A stretch of DNA of 64,000 nucleotides from Methanomassiliicoccaceae archaeon UBA328 (GCA_002506905.1 DAYM01000004.1:40051-104050); one strand, 5' to 3'. Counted from the stretch's first letter, positions 9,261 through 17,959 are shown. The notes: a model not told the origin generated them from the sequence alone. Numbers and translations: made by a program.

Positions 9261-10393
9261 ATGACAGAAAATAAGAGCGAATCTTATAGCGAGTGTGTCG
9301 TTGATTCCATAGCGTTGTGGAAGGACGATTCCGAGAAAGCCAAGGAAGAGCGCGTCAGTGCTAATCGTGAATATAAAAGAAGTACTGCTGTAAAGCTGTC
9401 ATTCATTGTTATCTGCGGTTTGATTGCCATAGTTGTTATGGGAGTATCTCTGACCGCTGGGCAGTATGATATTGGTTTTTTTGAGTCGTTTGAGATTGTT
9501 TATCAGCATATCACTGGCAATATTCAGGATGTGACCAAGGACTATGTGATCTGGGATCTGCGTATGCCCAGGATAATGACTGGAGTTCTTACCGGAGCTG
9601 CCCTGGCGGTTGCAGGTGCGACCATGCAGAGCGTTTTAAAGAATCCGCTGGCAGATCCATATACTACAGGTATATCGTCCGGAGCGGGTTTCGGTGCAAC
9701 ACTTGCGATATGATAGGAGTATCATTTGCAAACGGCGGATACATGGTCGTGGCCAATGCGTTTATTTTCTCATTAGTGCCAACGGGTGTAATCATACTTG
9801 TATCGAAGATGAAGGGTGCATCGCCGACGACTATGATCATGGCGGGAATCGCAGTCATGTACATTTTTAATGCATGTACATCGTTGATCAAAATGTACGC
9901 AAATCCCGATGCCTTATCCAGTCTTTTCCAGTGGACAGTAGGTTCTCTGGACGGTACCAGATGGGAAGATGTAATGGTCATGATGCCATTTGTTATCGTC
10001 GGAATAATTGCGATACAGCTGTTATCCAGACAACTTAATGTTTTGATGCCGGGGGATGAAAGTGCAAAGATGCTTGGTGTCGATGCAGACAAATTGCGTA
10101 TGATTACCATCATTCTGATCGCTCTGATCTCTGCAACTGTAGTAAGTTTCACAGGTCTGATCGGATTTATCTGACTTGTGTGTCCGCATATCGTAAGGTT
10201 GTTCATTGGATCTGATAACCGTTATTTGATCCCGGCATCTTTGGCATTCGGTGTGGCATTGTTACTTTTCGCCGATCTGGTCGGCCGTACAATCATTGTG
10301 CCCAGTGTATTGCCTGTAGGTATCGTAACTGCATTCATTGGAGGTCCATTGTTCTTGTACCTGATCGTGAAGCAGAAAAAGAGTGCGTGGTGA
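9261..10393 (+). pseudogene. FecCD-type ABC permease, frameshift and in-frame TGA
   Basis: Together the pieces make a full FecCD/BtuC-type permease with about ten membrane segments: PRIMTGVLTGAALAVAGA, then KNPLADPYTTGISSGA, then GLIGFI and PHIVRLF. Two lesions break it. At about 9711 one base is missing after GATLAI, so the frame ends in TGA and continues in the -1 frame (IGVSFANGGYMV). At 10172-10174 a TGA stands where family members have Gly (GFIGL). Such permeases import ferric siderophores, heme or cobalamin. A long N-terminal cytoplasmic tail (about 45 residues) precedes the first membrane helix. Confidence 0.8.
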
Positions 10394-10397
10394 TATC

Positions 10398-11222
10398 ATG
10401 GAGCTAGTAATGAAAGATCTGTGTTATCGTTACGGTGATGGGCCGATGATATTGAACAACATCAATCTGACATTCGAAGGCAGTAAGCTGTATTGTATCA
10501 TTGGGCCGAATGGAGTGGGAAAGTCAACCCTGGTCAAATGCATGAACAAGCTTTTGAAACCTGTGTCTGGAGATGTGTTGATCGATGAAAAGAGCATATC
10601 CGATTATTCCTTTAAGGATCTGGCACAGTTTATGAGTTTCATCCCTGTTTCTCAAGGATATAGTTTCAGGATGACTGTTATGGATGTTGTTCTGCTCGGA
10701 AGATATGATCCTAAGAAATGGAGGACTGACGAGGAAGATCTGGACATAGTTCATAGATCTCTTAAATTGATGGACATGGAAGATTATTCTATGAGGGACA
10801 TCAATGGGTTGTCAGCGGGTCAATGTCAAAAAGTGAATCTTTGTAAAGGGTTGGTCCAAGAACCGAAGATTATGATTCTGGATGAACCCACATCAAATCT
10901 GGATGTCAAACACCAGATGTATGTGACCGAGCTACTCAAAGCAATATCTCGGGAATCAGATATGATGGTTATTATGATCAGTCATGATTTGAACATAGCT
11001 GCCCAGTTTGCAGATGAGATCATTATGATGTCTGAGCCAGGCGTTGTGTACAAGGATGGAAGGCCCGAGGAAGTAATCTCAGCAGAATCAATCTCTAAGG
11101 TCTACGGAGTAGATTGTGAAGTGATAACCCATTTGGGGAAGCCTCATGTTCTTCTAAACAGTGCATTGTCTAAGAGACAGATGAATGAAATGGCCAAGCG
11201 CGATGTTGAAACTGTTAACTAA
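10398..11222 (+). CDS. FecE-type ABC transporter ATPase (iron operon 1)
   Basis: ATPase of the siderophore/heme/cobalamin uptake class. Walker A GPNGVGKS is at residues 36-43, the signature LSAGQ at 138-142, Walker B with catalytic Glu in MILDEPTS at 159-166, and the H-loop in MISHD. The C-terminal 50 residues hold the class-typical IYG-like element (KVYGVDCEV). ATG 10398 is preferred over GTG 10383 because it lies four bases after the permease stop. This gene is intact although both upstream partners are broken. It ends in TAA, followed by a clear terminator. Confidence 0.88.
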   Translation: MELVMKDLCYRYGDGPMILNNINLTFEGSKLYCIIGPNGVGKSTLVKCMNKLLKPVSGDVLIDEKSISDYSFKDLAQFMSFIPVSQGYSFRMTVMDVVLLGRYDPKKWRTDEEDLDIVHRSLKLMDMEDYSMRDINGLSAGQCQKVNLCKGLVQEPKIMILDEPTSNLDVKHQMYVTELLKAISRESDMMVIMISHDLNIAAQFADEIIMMSEPGVVYKDGRPEEVISAESISKVYGVDCEVITHLGKPHVLLNSALSKRQMNEMAKRDVETVN

Positions 11223-11231
11223 ACTTTTTAT

Positions 11232-11257
11232 CGAGGAGAAATCCTCGTTTTTTCTTT
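11232..11257 (+). terminator. Terminator of iron operon 1
   Basis: Perfect 6-bp stem CGAGGA against TCCTCG with loop GAAA, followed directly by TTTTTTCTTT, ten bases after the ATPase stop. This is a strong intrinsic terminator by both hairpin and T-tract. Confidence 0.75.
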
Positions 11258-11299
11258 AACTCGGTAGCGTCAAAAACGTATACTCAACGCTACCGAGTT
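11258..11299. repeat. 13-bp inverted repeat between convergent genes
   Basis: Perfect arms AACTCGGTAGCGT (11258-11270) and ACGCTACCGAGTT (11287-11299) flank a 16-base AT-rich spacer. It begins where the operon 1 T-tract ends and lies between convergent genes. It may be a terminator for the minus-strand gene at 11343, or an end of a lost mobile element. No matching copy was noticed elsewhere in the window. Confidence 0.6.
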
Positions 11300-11342
11300 G
11301 GAGGAATTGAAATGGTTTGTGGCCTCCCGCGTCTGTCTATGT

Positions 11343-11840
11343 TCAGAAGAACTCGAATCCTCCCGACAGATCTCCTTTCTCTGCGCACTCTTCCAGATGA
11401 TCCGCGAACTCGTTCGCGAAACCCGGCGCAAAGCATTCAAGAAGTCCGTCCTGCGGGGTCCTGAGGCCTTCGATGACCGTTCCGAGATATTCCTTTGCGT
11501 CATCCGTCTTTCCGAATGTTTCCAGCAGGAAGATGTCGGACTGTATCAATACCAAGTTGTTGTAAAGATGCATCCTGGCGCATCTCTCGGTATCTTTCAT
11601 GTGGACATATCCGCGTCCGTTCAGATCGAGGAAGTCGTCGATATCAAGGTTCCTGGCATCGAAGACATCTGCGAGGATATCGTCCCTGTTCATGCTTATG
11701 GTATCGCTCAGGGCCTTTCTCACAGATCTCATGATCTTTTCTTCGCCGATCTCTTCGGCGATCGTTATCATGGCCGCGATCATCTGTTCGTTCTCAAGGC
11801 AATTCAATTTCATTTCCAATTCCGACACGTTTGTTGTCAT
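11343..11840 (-). CDS. Hypothetical helical acidic protein (paralogue of 11943-12395)
   Basis: A 165-residue soluble, mostly helical protein. It is a distant duplicate of the next gene upstream: both have an ELE..L..L start, then (A/E)E.IGE(E/D)K, a middle D(E/D)I..DV, and a C-terminal (V/I)(I/V).GLRT. No membrane segment, metal motif or known domain is visible. The promoter region holds a TACAATT-GTAC element similar to that ahead of its paralogue. Function unknown; possibly a lineage-specific family. Confidence 0.6.
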   Translation of the reverse strand: MTTNVSELEMKLNCLENEQMIAAMITIAEEIGEEKIMRSVRKALSDTISMNRDDILADVFDARNLDIDDFLDLNGRGYVHMKDTERCARMHLYNNLVLIQSDIFLLETFGKTDDAKEYLGTVIEGLRTPQDGLLECFAPGFANEFADHLEECAEKGDLSGGFEFF

Positions 11841-11942
11841 AATTGCAACAGGGCCGGAAATCCACTTAAAAAGCGGATACTACAATTAGTACTGTACGTC
11901 ATAGGCTCGAAAAAAAGGGGATGATGGTATCGAACGATCCGG

Positions 11943-12395
11943 TCATTCGGCGCGTTTGCTTATGGTAAGATTCTCGACACCTTTCTCTTTTACGAGAGCT
12001 TCGATGCTGTCGGCGCAATAGTCTGCGGTCCTCTGGACATCTTCCGGAATGTTACCTTCCTTCGTCCTCAGTCCGACGACTATCTCGCACAGGAATTGTC
12101 TGATGTCGTCGTAGCGCTTAGCGGCATAGAGCATGGAGATCTCCTTTCTGAATCTGTTACTCAGTTCCGAGCGCATTTCGTCAACGGATGCATAGGCGAG
12201 ATTCTCTTTGATGGAGATGACATCGTCGAATATCTCGTCGGGATCGACCTCTATTGCCTCTGTGACCTTCTCGGCGACGACCTCGAATACCTTGTCCTCT
12301 CCGATCTTCTCGGCCAAGCCTATTATGATATCAATTAAGTTGTGATCATCGAGAAATTGCAAAGTGGATTCGAGTTCTGTACAATTAGGAGACAC
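11943..12395 (-). CDS. Hypothetical helical acidic protein (paralogue of 11343-11840)
   Basis: A 150-residue acidic helical protein beginning with GTG at 12395. It shares spacing and short motifs with the gene at 11343-11840 (IGLAEKIGEDKV against TIAEEIGEEKI; CEIVVGLRT against GTVIEGLRT). It precedes that paralogue on the same strand, so a tandem duplication is likely. Nothing indicates a biochemical role. Confidence 0.55.
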   Translation of the reverse strand: MSPNCTELESTLQFLDDHNLIDIIIGLAEKIGEDKVFEVVAEKVTEAIEVDPDEIFDDVISIKENLAYASVDEMRSELSNRFRKEISMLYAAKRYDDIRQFLCEIVVGLRTKEGNIPEDVQRTADYCADSIEALVKEKGVENLTISKRAE

Positions 12396-12434
12396 ACATA
12401 ATAAAGTACAGTATTGATATTAAAGCAATATGAT

Positions 12435-12459
12435 GTTACTTTTTACAATTGTACGTAAC
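12435..12459. promoter_or_regulatory. Palindromic element upstream of the 12395 gene
   Basis: A perfect 10-bp palindrome TACAATTGTA (12444-12453) is framed by GTTAC (12435-12439) and GTAAC (12455-12459). It sits about 45-60 bases ahead of the minus-strand start at 12395. A related TACAATT...GTAC stretch lies ahead of the paralogue at 11840. This may be a shared operator; the evidence is only the symmetry and position. Confidence 0.35.
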
Positions 12460-12494
12460 ACTCATACGAATTATCCCTTTATTCATTGAAAACT

Positions 12495-12526
12495 GTTCCC
12501 TGGCCGTCGTACGAAGGCCAGGGAAC
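12495..12526 (-). terminator. Terminator of the 12540-13112 gene
   Basis: An 11-bp perfect stem, GTTCCCTGGCC against GGCCAGGGAAC, with a 10-base loop, stands 14 bases beyond the minus-strand stop at 12540 and is followed on that strand by AGTTTTC. Confidence 0.6.
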
Positions 12527-12539
12527 ATCATCAATATCG

Positions 12540-13112
12540 TCACTCTTCGGCGATGCCTTCGATGCGTCTGCACATGTACGCGTATATCAGGGAGATGGCG
12601 AACATGACGATACCGAATATCGCGGATAACCAGGATCCGAGATGCTCCGGAAGGGCGTCGGCAACAGGTTCGCAGTACGCAAGTACCATTCCCAACGAGA
12701 ACAGGACATAAGAGACGGAAAGCATGGCGAACGTGCGGTCCTCATCCTGCCAGGAGCGGACAGCTATTGCAACGAACACTATCGCACCGATAAGGTCGAG
12801 TATCCAGAGGCAGCAGCAGGAGAAGTTCAGAAATACCGCAATGGCGAATATTATGTTGATGTCTCCGACGGCCATCATCGCGATCGGCTGCAGTTTGACG
12901 CCTCTGCTGAATGCGAAAAGTCCCACGGCGATAACGGCGATATCCAATACGGCACACACGATGAAATACAGCGTACCATCGATGCCTTAGGGTCCGATAA
13001 CGGTGCCCAGGACGTAAAGGGAGATCACCAGGGTGATCAGTCCCATCAATATTGTACCGAAACTCAGGACGGAGGCGGCCCCGTCGAGGCCGGTGTTCTT
13101 CTGATCGGTCAT
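12540..13112 (-). pseudogene. Six-helix membrane protein with internal TAA (paralogue of 13204-13764)
   Basis: From ATG 13112 the frame reads MTDQKNTGLDGAASVLSFGT, a first membrane helix, then meets TAA at 12987-12989 as codon 42, and stays open in the same frame to TGA at 12540. The whole matches its neighbour 13204-13764 over its length (FAFSRGVKLQPIAMM against FAFRNGLAPQAIAML; MFAISLIYAYMC against AFAISLIYAVSC). The layout of six short helices recalls the GPR1/FUN34/YaaH (acetate uptake) family, but this is a weak resemblance. A restart at codon 52 (GTG, 12959) would lack the first helix. Confidence 0.7.
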
Positions 13113-13162
13113 GCATCTCATAATAAACTAAATGTGTATAAAACTATCATAAGGAAAGGTTC

Positions 13163-13188
13163 GTTCCGACGGCTGGCGCCGTCGGAAC
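13163..13188 (-). terminator. Hairpin after the 13204 gene
   Basis: A perfect 11-bp stem GTTCCGACGGC against GCCGTCGGAAC with a 4-base loop lies 16 bases beyond the minus-strand stop at 13204, between the two membrane-protein paralogues. The following bases on that strand are pyrimidine-rich. Confidence 0.6.
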
Positions 13189-13203
13189 TGTTGTTTTGAA
13201 GTT

Positions 13204-13764
13204 TCAGAGATCGTCCTCGTCGTAGTCCTCATTCGGTTCACTTACGGTGTACCAGCAGGATACGGCGTAGATCAAGGAGATCGCGAACGCGACGAATCCG
13301 AAGAATATGACCATCCACGTTCCGAAGTCTCCGGGAAGCCAGTCTGCGACAGTAGAATAACCGGTCAGAATGAATCCGAGGCAGTACATCAGAAGTGCGA
13401 TCGCGAACACGGCGAACGTCTTGTCCTTCTCGTGCCATGACATCGTTGCCACGACGGCGAGGATGATGGCTTCCAGAACATCTATGAACCACAGTGTGGT
13501 CGCATCCGCGCCGGCATATTCGGCGTATGCGAATCCGATATTGGCGCATCCCAGGACCAGCATGGCGATGGCCTGCGGAGCAAGTCCGTTCCTGAATGCG
13601 AATATTCCCGCGATCACCACTCCGATCCCGAAGAATATGGATATGATATCGTATCCCTTGAGATCCATGGAAAAACTGCTTGTAACATCGCCGAGCATGA
13701 ATGCGGAGACGAGCGCAACGTTGATTCCCAACAGGATGGTACCTGCGGTGAAGACAGAGATCAT
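13204..13764 (-). CDS. Six-helix membrane protein, possibly YaaH-like
   Basis: A 186-residue integral membrane protein with about six hydrophobic segments and an acidic C-terminal tail (EPNEDYDEDDL). The region GIGVVIAGIFAFRNGL and the AYAE..GAD segment are faintly like acetate-uptake transporters of the GPR1/FUN34/YaaH group. A direct paralogue lies downstream at 12540-13112 but is interrupted. No other gene in the neighbourhood supports a substrate. Family assignment is uncertain; the membrane prediction is firm. Confidence 0.6.
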   Translation of the reverse strand: MISVFTAGTILLGINVALVSAFMLGDVTSSFSMDLKGYDIISIFFGIGVVIAGIFAFRNGLAPQAIAMLVLGCANIGFAYAEYAGADATTLWFIDVLEAIILAVVATMSWHEKDKTFAVFAIALLMYCLGFILTGYSTVADWLPGDFGTWMVIFFGFVAFAISLIYAVSCWYTVSEPNEDYDEDDL

Positions 13765-13871
13765 CTCACCCAGACGGGTGGTCTCATTGTCAGTTATAAG
13801 ATATGAACCGATGTTTTTGCATATTAATACTATTGCAATATTTCAGTACAAAAAATACCAGATGATGCCGA

Positions 13872-15695
13872 TCACATCATATCCGCATCAGCGAATTGAC
13901 TGTCGAACAGCGTTCTGTAGAATCCGTTGTGTTCGAGAAGTTCCTCATGCGTTCCGGACTCGATGATCCTTCCGTCGTTGATCACAAGGATGTGGCTCGC
14001 GTTCCTTATGGTAGATAGACGGTGCGCAATGACGAACGAGGTCTTTCCCCTGGTGAGCTTGTTCATCGCTTCCTGTATACGCTTCTCCGTCCTCGTATCG
14101 ACCGAGCTCGTCGCTTCGTCCAGTATGACTATGGGGGCATCCTTCAGTATCGCCCTGGCGATCACCAGCTGCTGTTTCTGTCCAACAGACATGGCGGTAT
14201 CGCTTTCCAGGACCGTATCGTAACCTTCAGGCAGGGTCTCGATGAAATCGTCTATTCCGACCGCCTTGCAGCAATCCACGACATCTTCCGTACTCGCATC
14301 CTTCATCGTGAATCTCACGTTATCCGCAACAGTCCCTTCGAACACCCACGGATCCTGGAGGACCATCGAGAACTGTTCGCGGACCTGTGCTCTGGACATC
14401 TTCCTGGAAGATATCCCGTCTATGAGGATATCTCCGGAATCCACGTCGTAGAACCTTATCAGCAGGTTGATCAGGGTGGTCTTTCCCGCACCGGTCGGTC
14501 CCACGATCGCGATGGTGTCTCCCGGTCTGACCTTCAGGTTCAGACCGTGGATGATCTCGTTTTCCGGATCGTATCCGAAACGGACGTCCCTGAACTCGAT
14601 CTCTCCCTTGGCCTTCATGAATCCCTTCAGTTCGGGGACCTCTTCCATATCATCTTCCGCAAGCAGGGCGAAGATACGTTCGGACGCGGAAGCCACCGAC
14701 TGCATCCTGGCAATGATATCGGCTATTTCCGCGATAGGCCTGGTGAACTGTTTTATGTACACGATGAACGCAACGATGGTACCGAATCCGATCATCCCGT
14801 CCAAGATCATCATCGAACCGACGATACAGACTATGACATATCCCAGATTGCTGATGAAATGCATGATCTCCGGGACCGTTCCCGTTATGACCCTCGCCTT
14901 GAATGCGGAGTCGAACAGCCTCTGGTTGACCACATCGAACAGTTCGTCGTTCTTTTTCCTGTTGTTGTATGTTTTGACGATATCGTGTCCGTAATACACT
15001 TCTTCGACTATCCCGTTGACCACTCCGAGGTCATTTTGCTGTGCGATGAAGAATTTCTGGGTGTGGTGGGTGACGAACCAAATGATCGCGAATCCCGCTA
15101 CCGACGGCAGGGCGGCGAACAGTGCCAGACGCCATTCCGTATACAGCATCATGACGAACGAGCCGATAAGCATCGTCAGCGATACGATCAACATGCTGAA
15201 GCACTCGGCGGAACCGGTACGCAGGGCGTCGGTGTCGTTCGACATGCGGCTCATCAGGTCTCCGGTGTTGTGGGATTCGATGTATCCCAACGGAACATCG
15301 TTGAATTTCTTTGTGAGGTCGCGGCGTGCTTTGTCTCCGACCCTTTCCGATGCGGCGCCTATAACATAAGGCTCCAATATCGAGAAGATCAGACTTACGC
15401 TGTAGATCAGGATCAGAAGAAGACCTATGGAGGCGACCCATTTCACATCGACGGGAGAGTATGTCTGTATGCTCTCCGATATGCCGTCCGCGATCATGCT
15501 CAGATACTGCGGACCGATAAGTGCCAGTACAGAAGATATCACTGCAAATGTGATACCGAGGTACAATGCCCTGCGTTCCTTTCCCATATAGATCAGGAGG
15601 CTCTTCATGGCATTTCCGAGATCTTTCGGTTTATCTCCTCCGCGGGCCCACTGCGGTCCTTTTCTCAGGGGAGGTCCTTCCGGCGGACGGCTCAC
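13872..15695 (-). CDS. ABC exporter half-transporter, subunit B
   Basis: A 607-residue protein: six-helix exporter membrane domain (residues 45-345) and a C-terminal nucleotide-binding domain. Walker A GPTGAGKTT is at 399-407, Walker B LDEATSS at 525-531, and the H-loop His at 551 or just after. The signature is MSVGQ (502-506) instead of LSGGQ. It starts at GTG 15695, overlapping the stop of subunit A by four bases. With A it should form a heterodimer with one sound ATP site (its own Walker motifs with A's LSGGQ) and one degenerate site. Exported substrate unknown; lipids or drugs are usual. Confidence 0.9.
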   Translation of the reverse strand: MSRPPEGPPLRKGPQWARGGDKPKDLGNAMKSLLIYMGKERRALYLGITFAVISSVLALIGPQYLSMIADGISESIQTYSPVDVKWVASIGLLLILIYSVSLIFSILEPYVIGAASERVGDKARRDLTKKFNDVPLGYIESHNTGDLMSRMSNDTDALRTGSAECFSMLIVSLTMLIGSFVMMLYTEWRLALFAALPSVAGFAIIWFVTHHTQKFFIAQQNDLGVVNGIVEEVYYGHDIVKTYNNRKKNDELFDVVNQRLFDSAFKARVITGTVPEIMHFISNLGYVIVCIVGSMMILDGMIGFGTIVAFIVYIKQFTRPIAEIADIIARMQSVASASERIFALLAEDDMEEVPELKGFMKAKGEIEFRDVRFGYDPENEIIHGLNLKVRPGDTIAIVGPTGAGKTTLINLLIRFYDVDSGDILIDGISSRKMSRAQVREQFSMVLQDPWVFEGTVADNVRFTMKDASTEDVVDCCKAVGIDDFIETLPEGYDTVLESDTAMSVGQKQQLVIARAILKDAPIVILDEATSSVDTRTEKRIQEAMNKLTRGKTSFVIAHRLSTIRNASHILVINDGRIIESGTHEELLEHNGFYRTLFDSQFADADMM

Positions 15696-17434
15696 AATGC
15701 CACCTCCCTTTCCAATTGCGAATCGGCTATCTCCCTGTAGACATCGCAGGTCCTAAGGAGCTCGTCGTGGGTACCGGATCCGATTATCTTTCCCTTGTCC
15801 ATCACAAGGATGCGGTCCGCATCCATTATGGAACCGACCCTCTGTGCGACGATGATCTTCGTAGAACCTGCAGTTTCTTTGGTAAGGGCGGCCCTGAGGT
15901 CGCTGTCCGTCTTGTAATCCAGAGCGGAGAACGAATCGTCGAAAAGATATATTTCCGGTCTTTTGCAGAGTGCGCGGGCGATCGAGATCCTCTGTTTCTG
16001 TCCTCCGGAAAGGTTTCTGCCGTGCTGCGAGATCAATTGGTCCAGACCCTTCGGAAGTTTCTTCACGAAATTCTCGGCCTGCGCAATCTCCAACGCTTTC
16101 TCCGTATCCTCCGGGGATCTGAGGTCCGAACTCGCGCCGTAGTTGACGTTGTTCCCGACGGTATCCGAGAAGATGATGCTGTCCTGGGGAACGTATCCGA
16201 TCTTGGCATACAGTTCGTCCAGGGTGTACTGTCTGATGTCGACGCCATCGATGAGGACCTCCCCTTCGGTGGCATCGTATAATCTCGAGATCAGTTTGAC
16301 GAGTGTGGATTTTCCGCTTCCCGTGGAACCCACGATGGCCAGTGCCTCTCCCTTGCCGATCTTGAATGATATGTCCGATAGGATCTCTTTATCCGTGCCG
16401 GGATAGCAGAATCCGACGTTTTTGAATTCAACATCTCCGGGAGATCTCGGTTCTGCCCCGGGCCCGTCACGTACGCTCGGGGTGTAATCGATGACCTCCT
16501 CGATACGGCGCGCGGACACCATTGCGGTGGCGGCACCGCGCAATATCCCGGTGGCCATCATTATCGATGAGATGACCTGGGTGGCGTATGATGTGAACAC
16601 GATCATGTCCGAGAAAAGGATCATCTGTTCGGTCTGTTCCATGACCCCGTTGATGATCAGTGCGCCTGCCCAATAGATCGCCAATGTGAGGAAGTTCAGC
16701 ATGGATGACGGTATCGCATGCATGGGCGACATTAGCCTGACAGCCGATACGCAGTTGTCCAGCAGTCTTTCGCTGGTAACGTCGAATTGGTCTCCGCGGC
16801 ATTCTTCCGCGTTGTAGGAACGGATGGTCCTCATTCCGTCCAGGTTCTCCCTGGTCTCGCGGTTGACATCGTCCATCAGCCACTGTATCTTCCTCAGATA
16901 CGGGATGCCGTAATGCATGATGGCGGTGATGCTGATCAGCATGACCAGCATGGCGATGACGGTCATCGTCGTCCATTCGAACGCGCTGCCGGAGATCTTC
17001 AATATGGCCCAAACGGCCATTATCGGGGCCTTGATGACCACTTGGATAGCTCTCGCGACGAAACGCTGCAGATGATAGATGTCGTTGGTGGACCTTGTGA
17101 TAAGGGATGCGGCGGAGAATCTGTCGATATCCTGTTTCGAGAAGCTTTCGACATTCTCGAACTGCAATTTCCTGAGTGTACGGCACAGGGCGGTGGCGAC
17201 TCTGGTCGCCAAGATCGTTGTGATAATTGCAAGTGCCAGGCTGGCAAATGCACAGCCGAGCATCTTCATCCCGTCATCTACGATGATGCCGGTATCAACG
17301 CCCATCTGCAGATGGTCGGTGATCTCGCTCATGTATTCGGGGATCCTCAGATCGAAGTATACCTGACCGGCTATCAGCAGCAGGCATGCTGCCATCATTA
17401 ACCAATCTACTTTTCTGAGGTACTTGAATATCAT
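15692..17434 (-). CDS. ABC exporter half-transporter, subunit A
   Basis: A 580-residue type-IV ABC exporter subunit. Six membrane helices are followed by an ATPase domain with Walker A GSTGSGKST (369-377) and signature LSGGQ (475-479). Walker B reads LFDDSFSALD, with Asp where the catalytic Glu is expected, and the switch His is Gln (IVAQR, about residue 531). Both changes mark the degenerate-site subunit of heterodimeric exporters such as TM287/288 and LmrCD. It is followed with a four-base overlap (GTGA) by subunit B. The pair is complete and intact. Confidence 0.9.
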   Translation of the reverse strand: MIFKYLRKVDWLMMAACLLLIAGQVYFDLRIPEYMSEITDHLQMGVDTGIIVDDGMKMLGCAFASLALAIITTILATRVATALCRTLRKLQFENVESFSKQDIDRFSAASLITRSTNDIYHLQRFVARAIQVVIKAPIMAVWAILKISGSAFEWTTMTVIAMLVMLISITAIMHYGIPYLRKIQWLMDDVNRETRENLDGMRTIRSYNAEECRGDQFDVTSERLLDNCVSAVRLMSPMHAIPSSMLNFLTLAIYWAGALIINGVMEQTEQMILFSDMIVFTSYATQVISSIMMATGILRGAATAMVSARRIEEVIDYTPSVRDGPGAEPRSPGDVEFKNVGFCYPGTDKEILSDISFKIGKGEALAIVGSTGSGKSTLVKLISRLYDATEGEVLIDGVDIRQYTLDELYAKIGYVPQDSIIFSDTVGNNVNYGASSDLRSPEDTEKALEIAQAENFVKKLPKGLDQLISQHGRNLSGGQKQRISIARALCKRPEIYLFDDSFSALDYKTDSDLRAALTKETAGSTKIIVAQRVGSIMDADRILVMDKGKIIGSGTHDELLRTCDVYREIADSQLEREVAL

Positions 17435-17565
17435 ATTATCACGCGATCAGCATCTGTATCCGCTTATCCGCAAGGTCGTTGGACGTATCTTCCAATAAGA
17501 ATGTCCCGGTCTGTATTTATCTTTATAGTGACGTCTGTCGGCAGGCCGGGGTCATATCCGTATCT

Positions 17566-17913
17566 TCAATGGGAGATCGGTTCGTAATCCAATTCGGAAC
17601 ACGCATCAGTAGCTTCCAACTTGAATATCACGGGCCTGAGTCCGTCGTTGCAGCTGCATATCGCCACACCCGGTTTCCTGATCTAATCTCCGAAGTAGAA
17701 CGTCTCCTTTCCGGCGCCGTGCGCAAGGGCGAACACGTATTGGTAGATCGCTTTCCAGGCCTCGTCGCAGAATCCTTCCGGTTTGGCGTAATCCGCGTAG
17801 AACACATCTCCTTCCCTTAGCATGGGGCATTTCCCGAGGCCTTCGGCACCGTATTCCTCGGCGAGGTCCTCGTTGAACATCGTCCGGATGACCGTTATCT
17901 TGACCTTTCTCAT
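17566..17913 (-). CDS. TIGR04076 family protein with in-frame TAG (possible pyrrolysine codon)
   Basis: From ATG 17913 the frame encodes 76 residues of a TIGR04076-type protein (KCPMLREGDVFYADY, GFCDEAWKAIY), meets TAG at 17683-17685, and stays open for 38 codons to TGA at 17566. The segment after TAG is the usual family C-terminus (KPGVAICSCNDGLRPVIF), so the gene is meant to be read through. Family members often have Trp near this place (TGG to TAG). No full-length gene in this window ends in TAG, as expected in pyrrolysine-decoding methanogens, so insertion of pyrrolysine is possible; a nonsense mutation is the alternative. The family's function is unknown; conserved cysteines suggest metal or redox chemistry. 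Confidence 0.75.
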
Positions 17914-17959
17914 GAATAAAGAATGGAGGTCGTTGTTAATCAATATATAGAAATGTATC

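Noticed and set aside
14022..15740. 572-codon plus-strand open frame over the ABC exporter
   Set aside because: A shadow frame of the exporter subunit B; the minus-strand frame has all ABC motifs.
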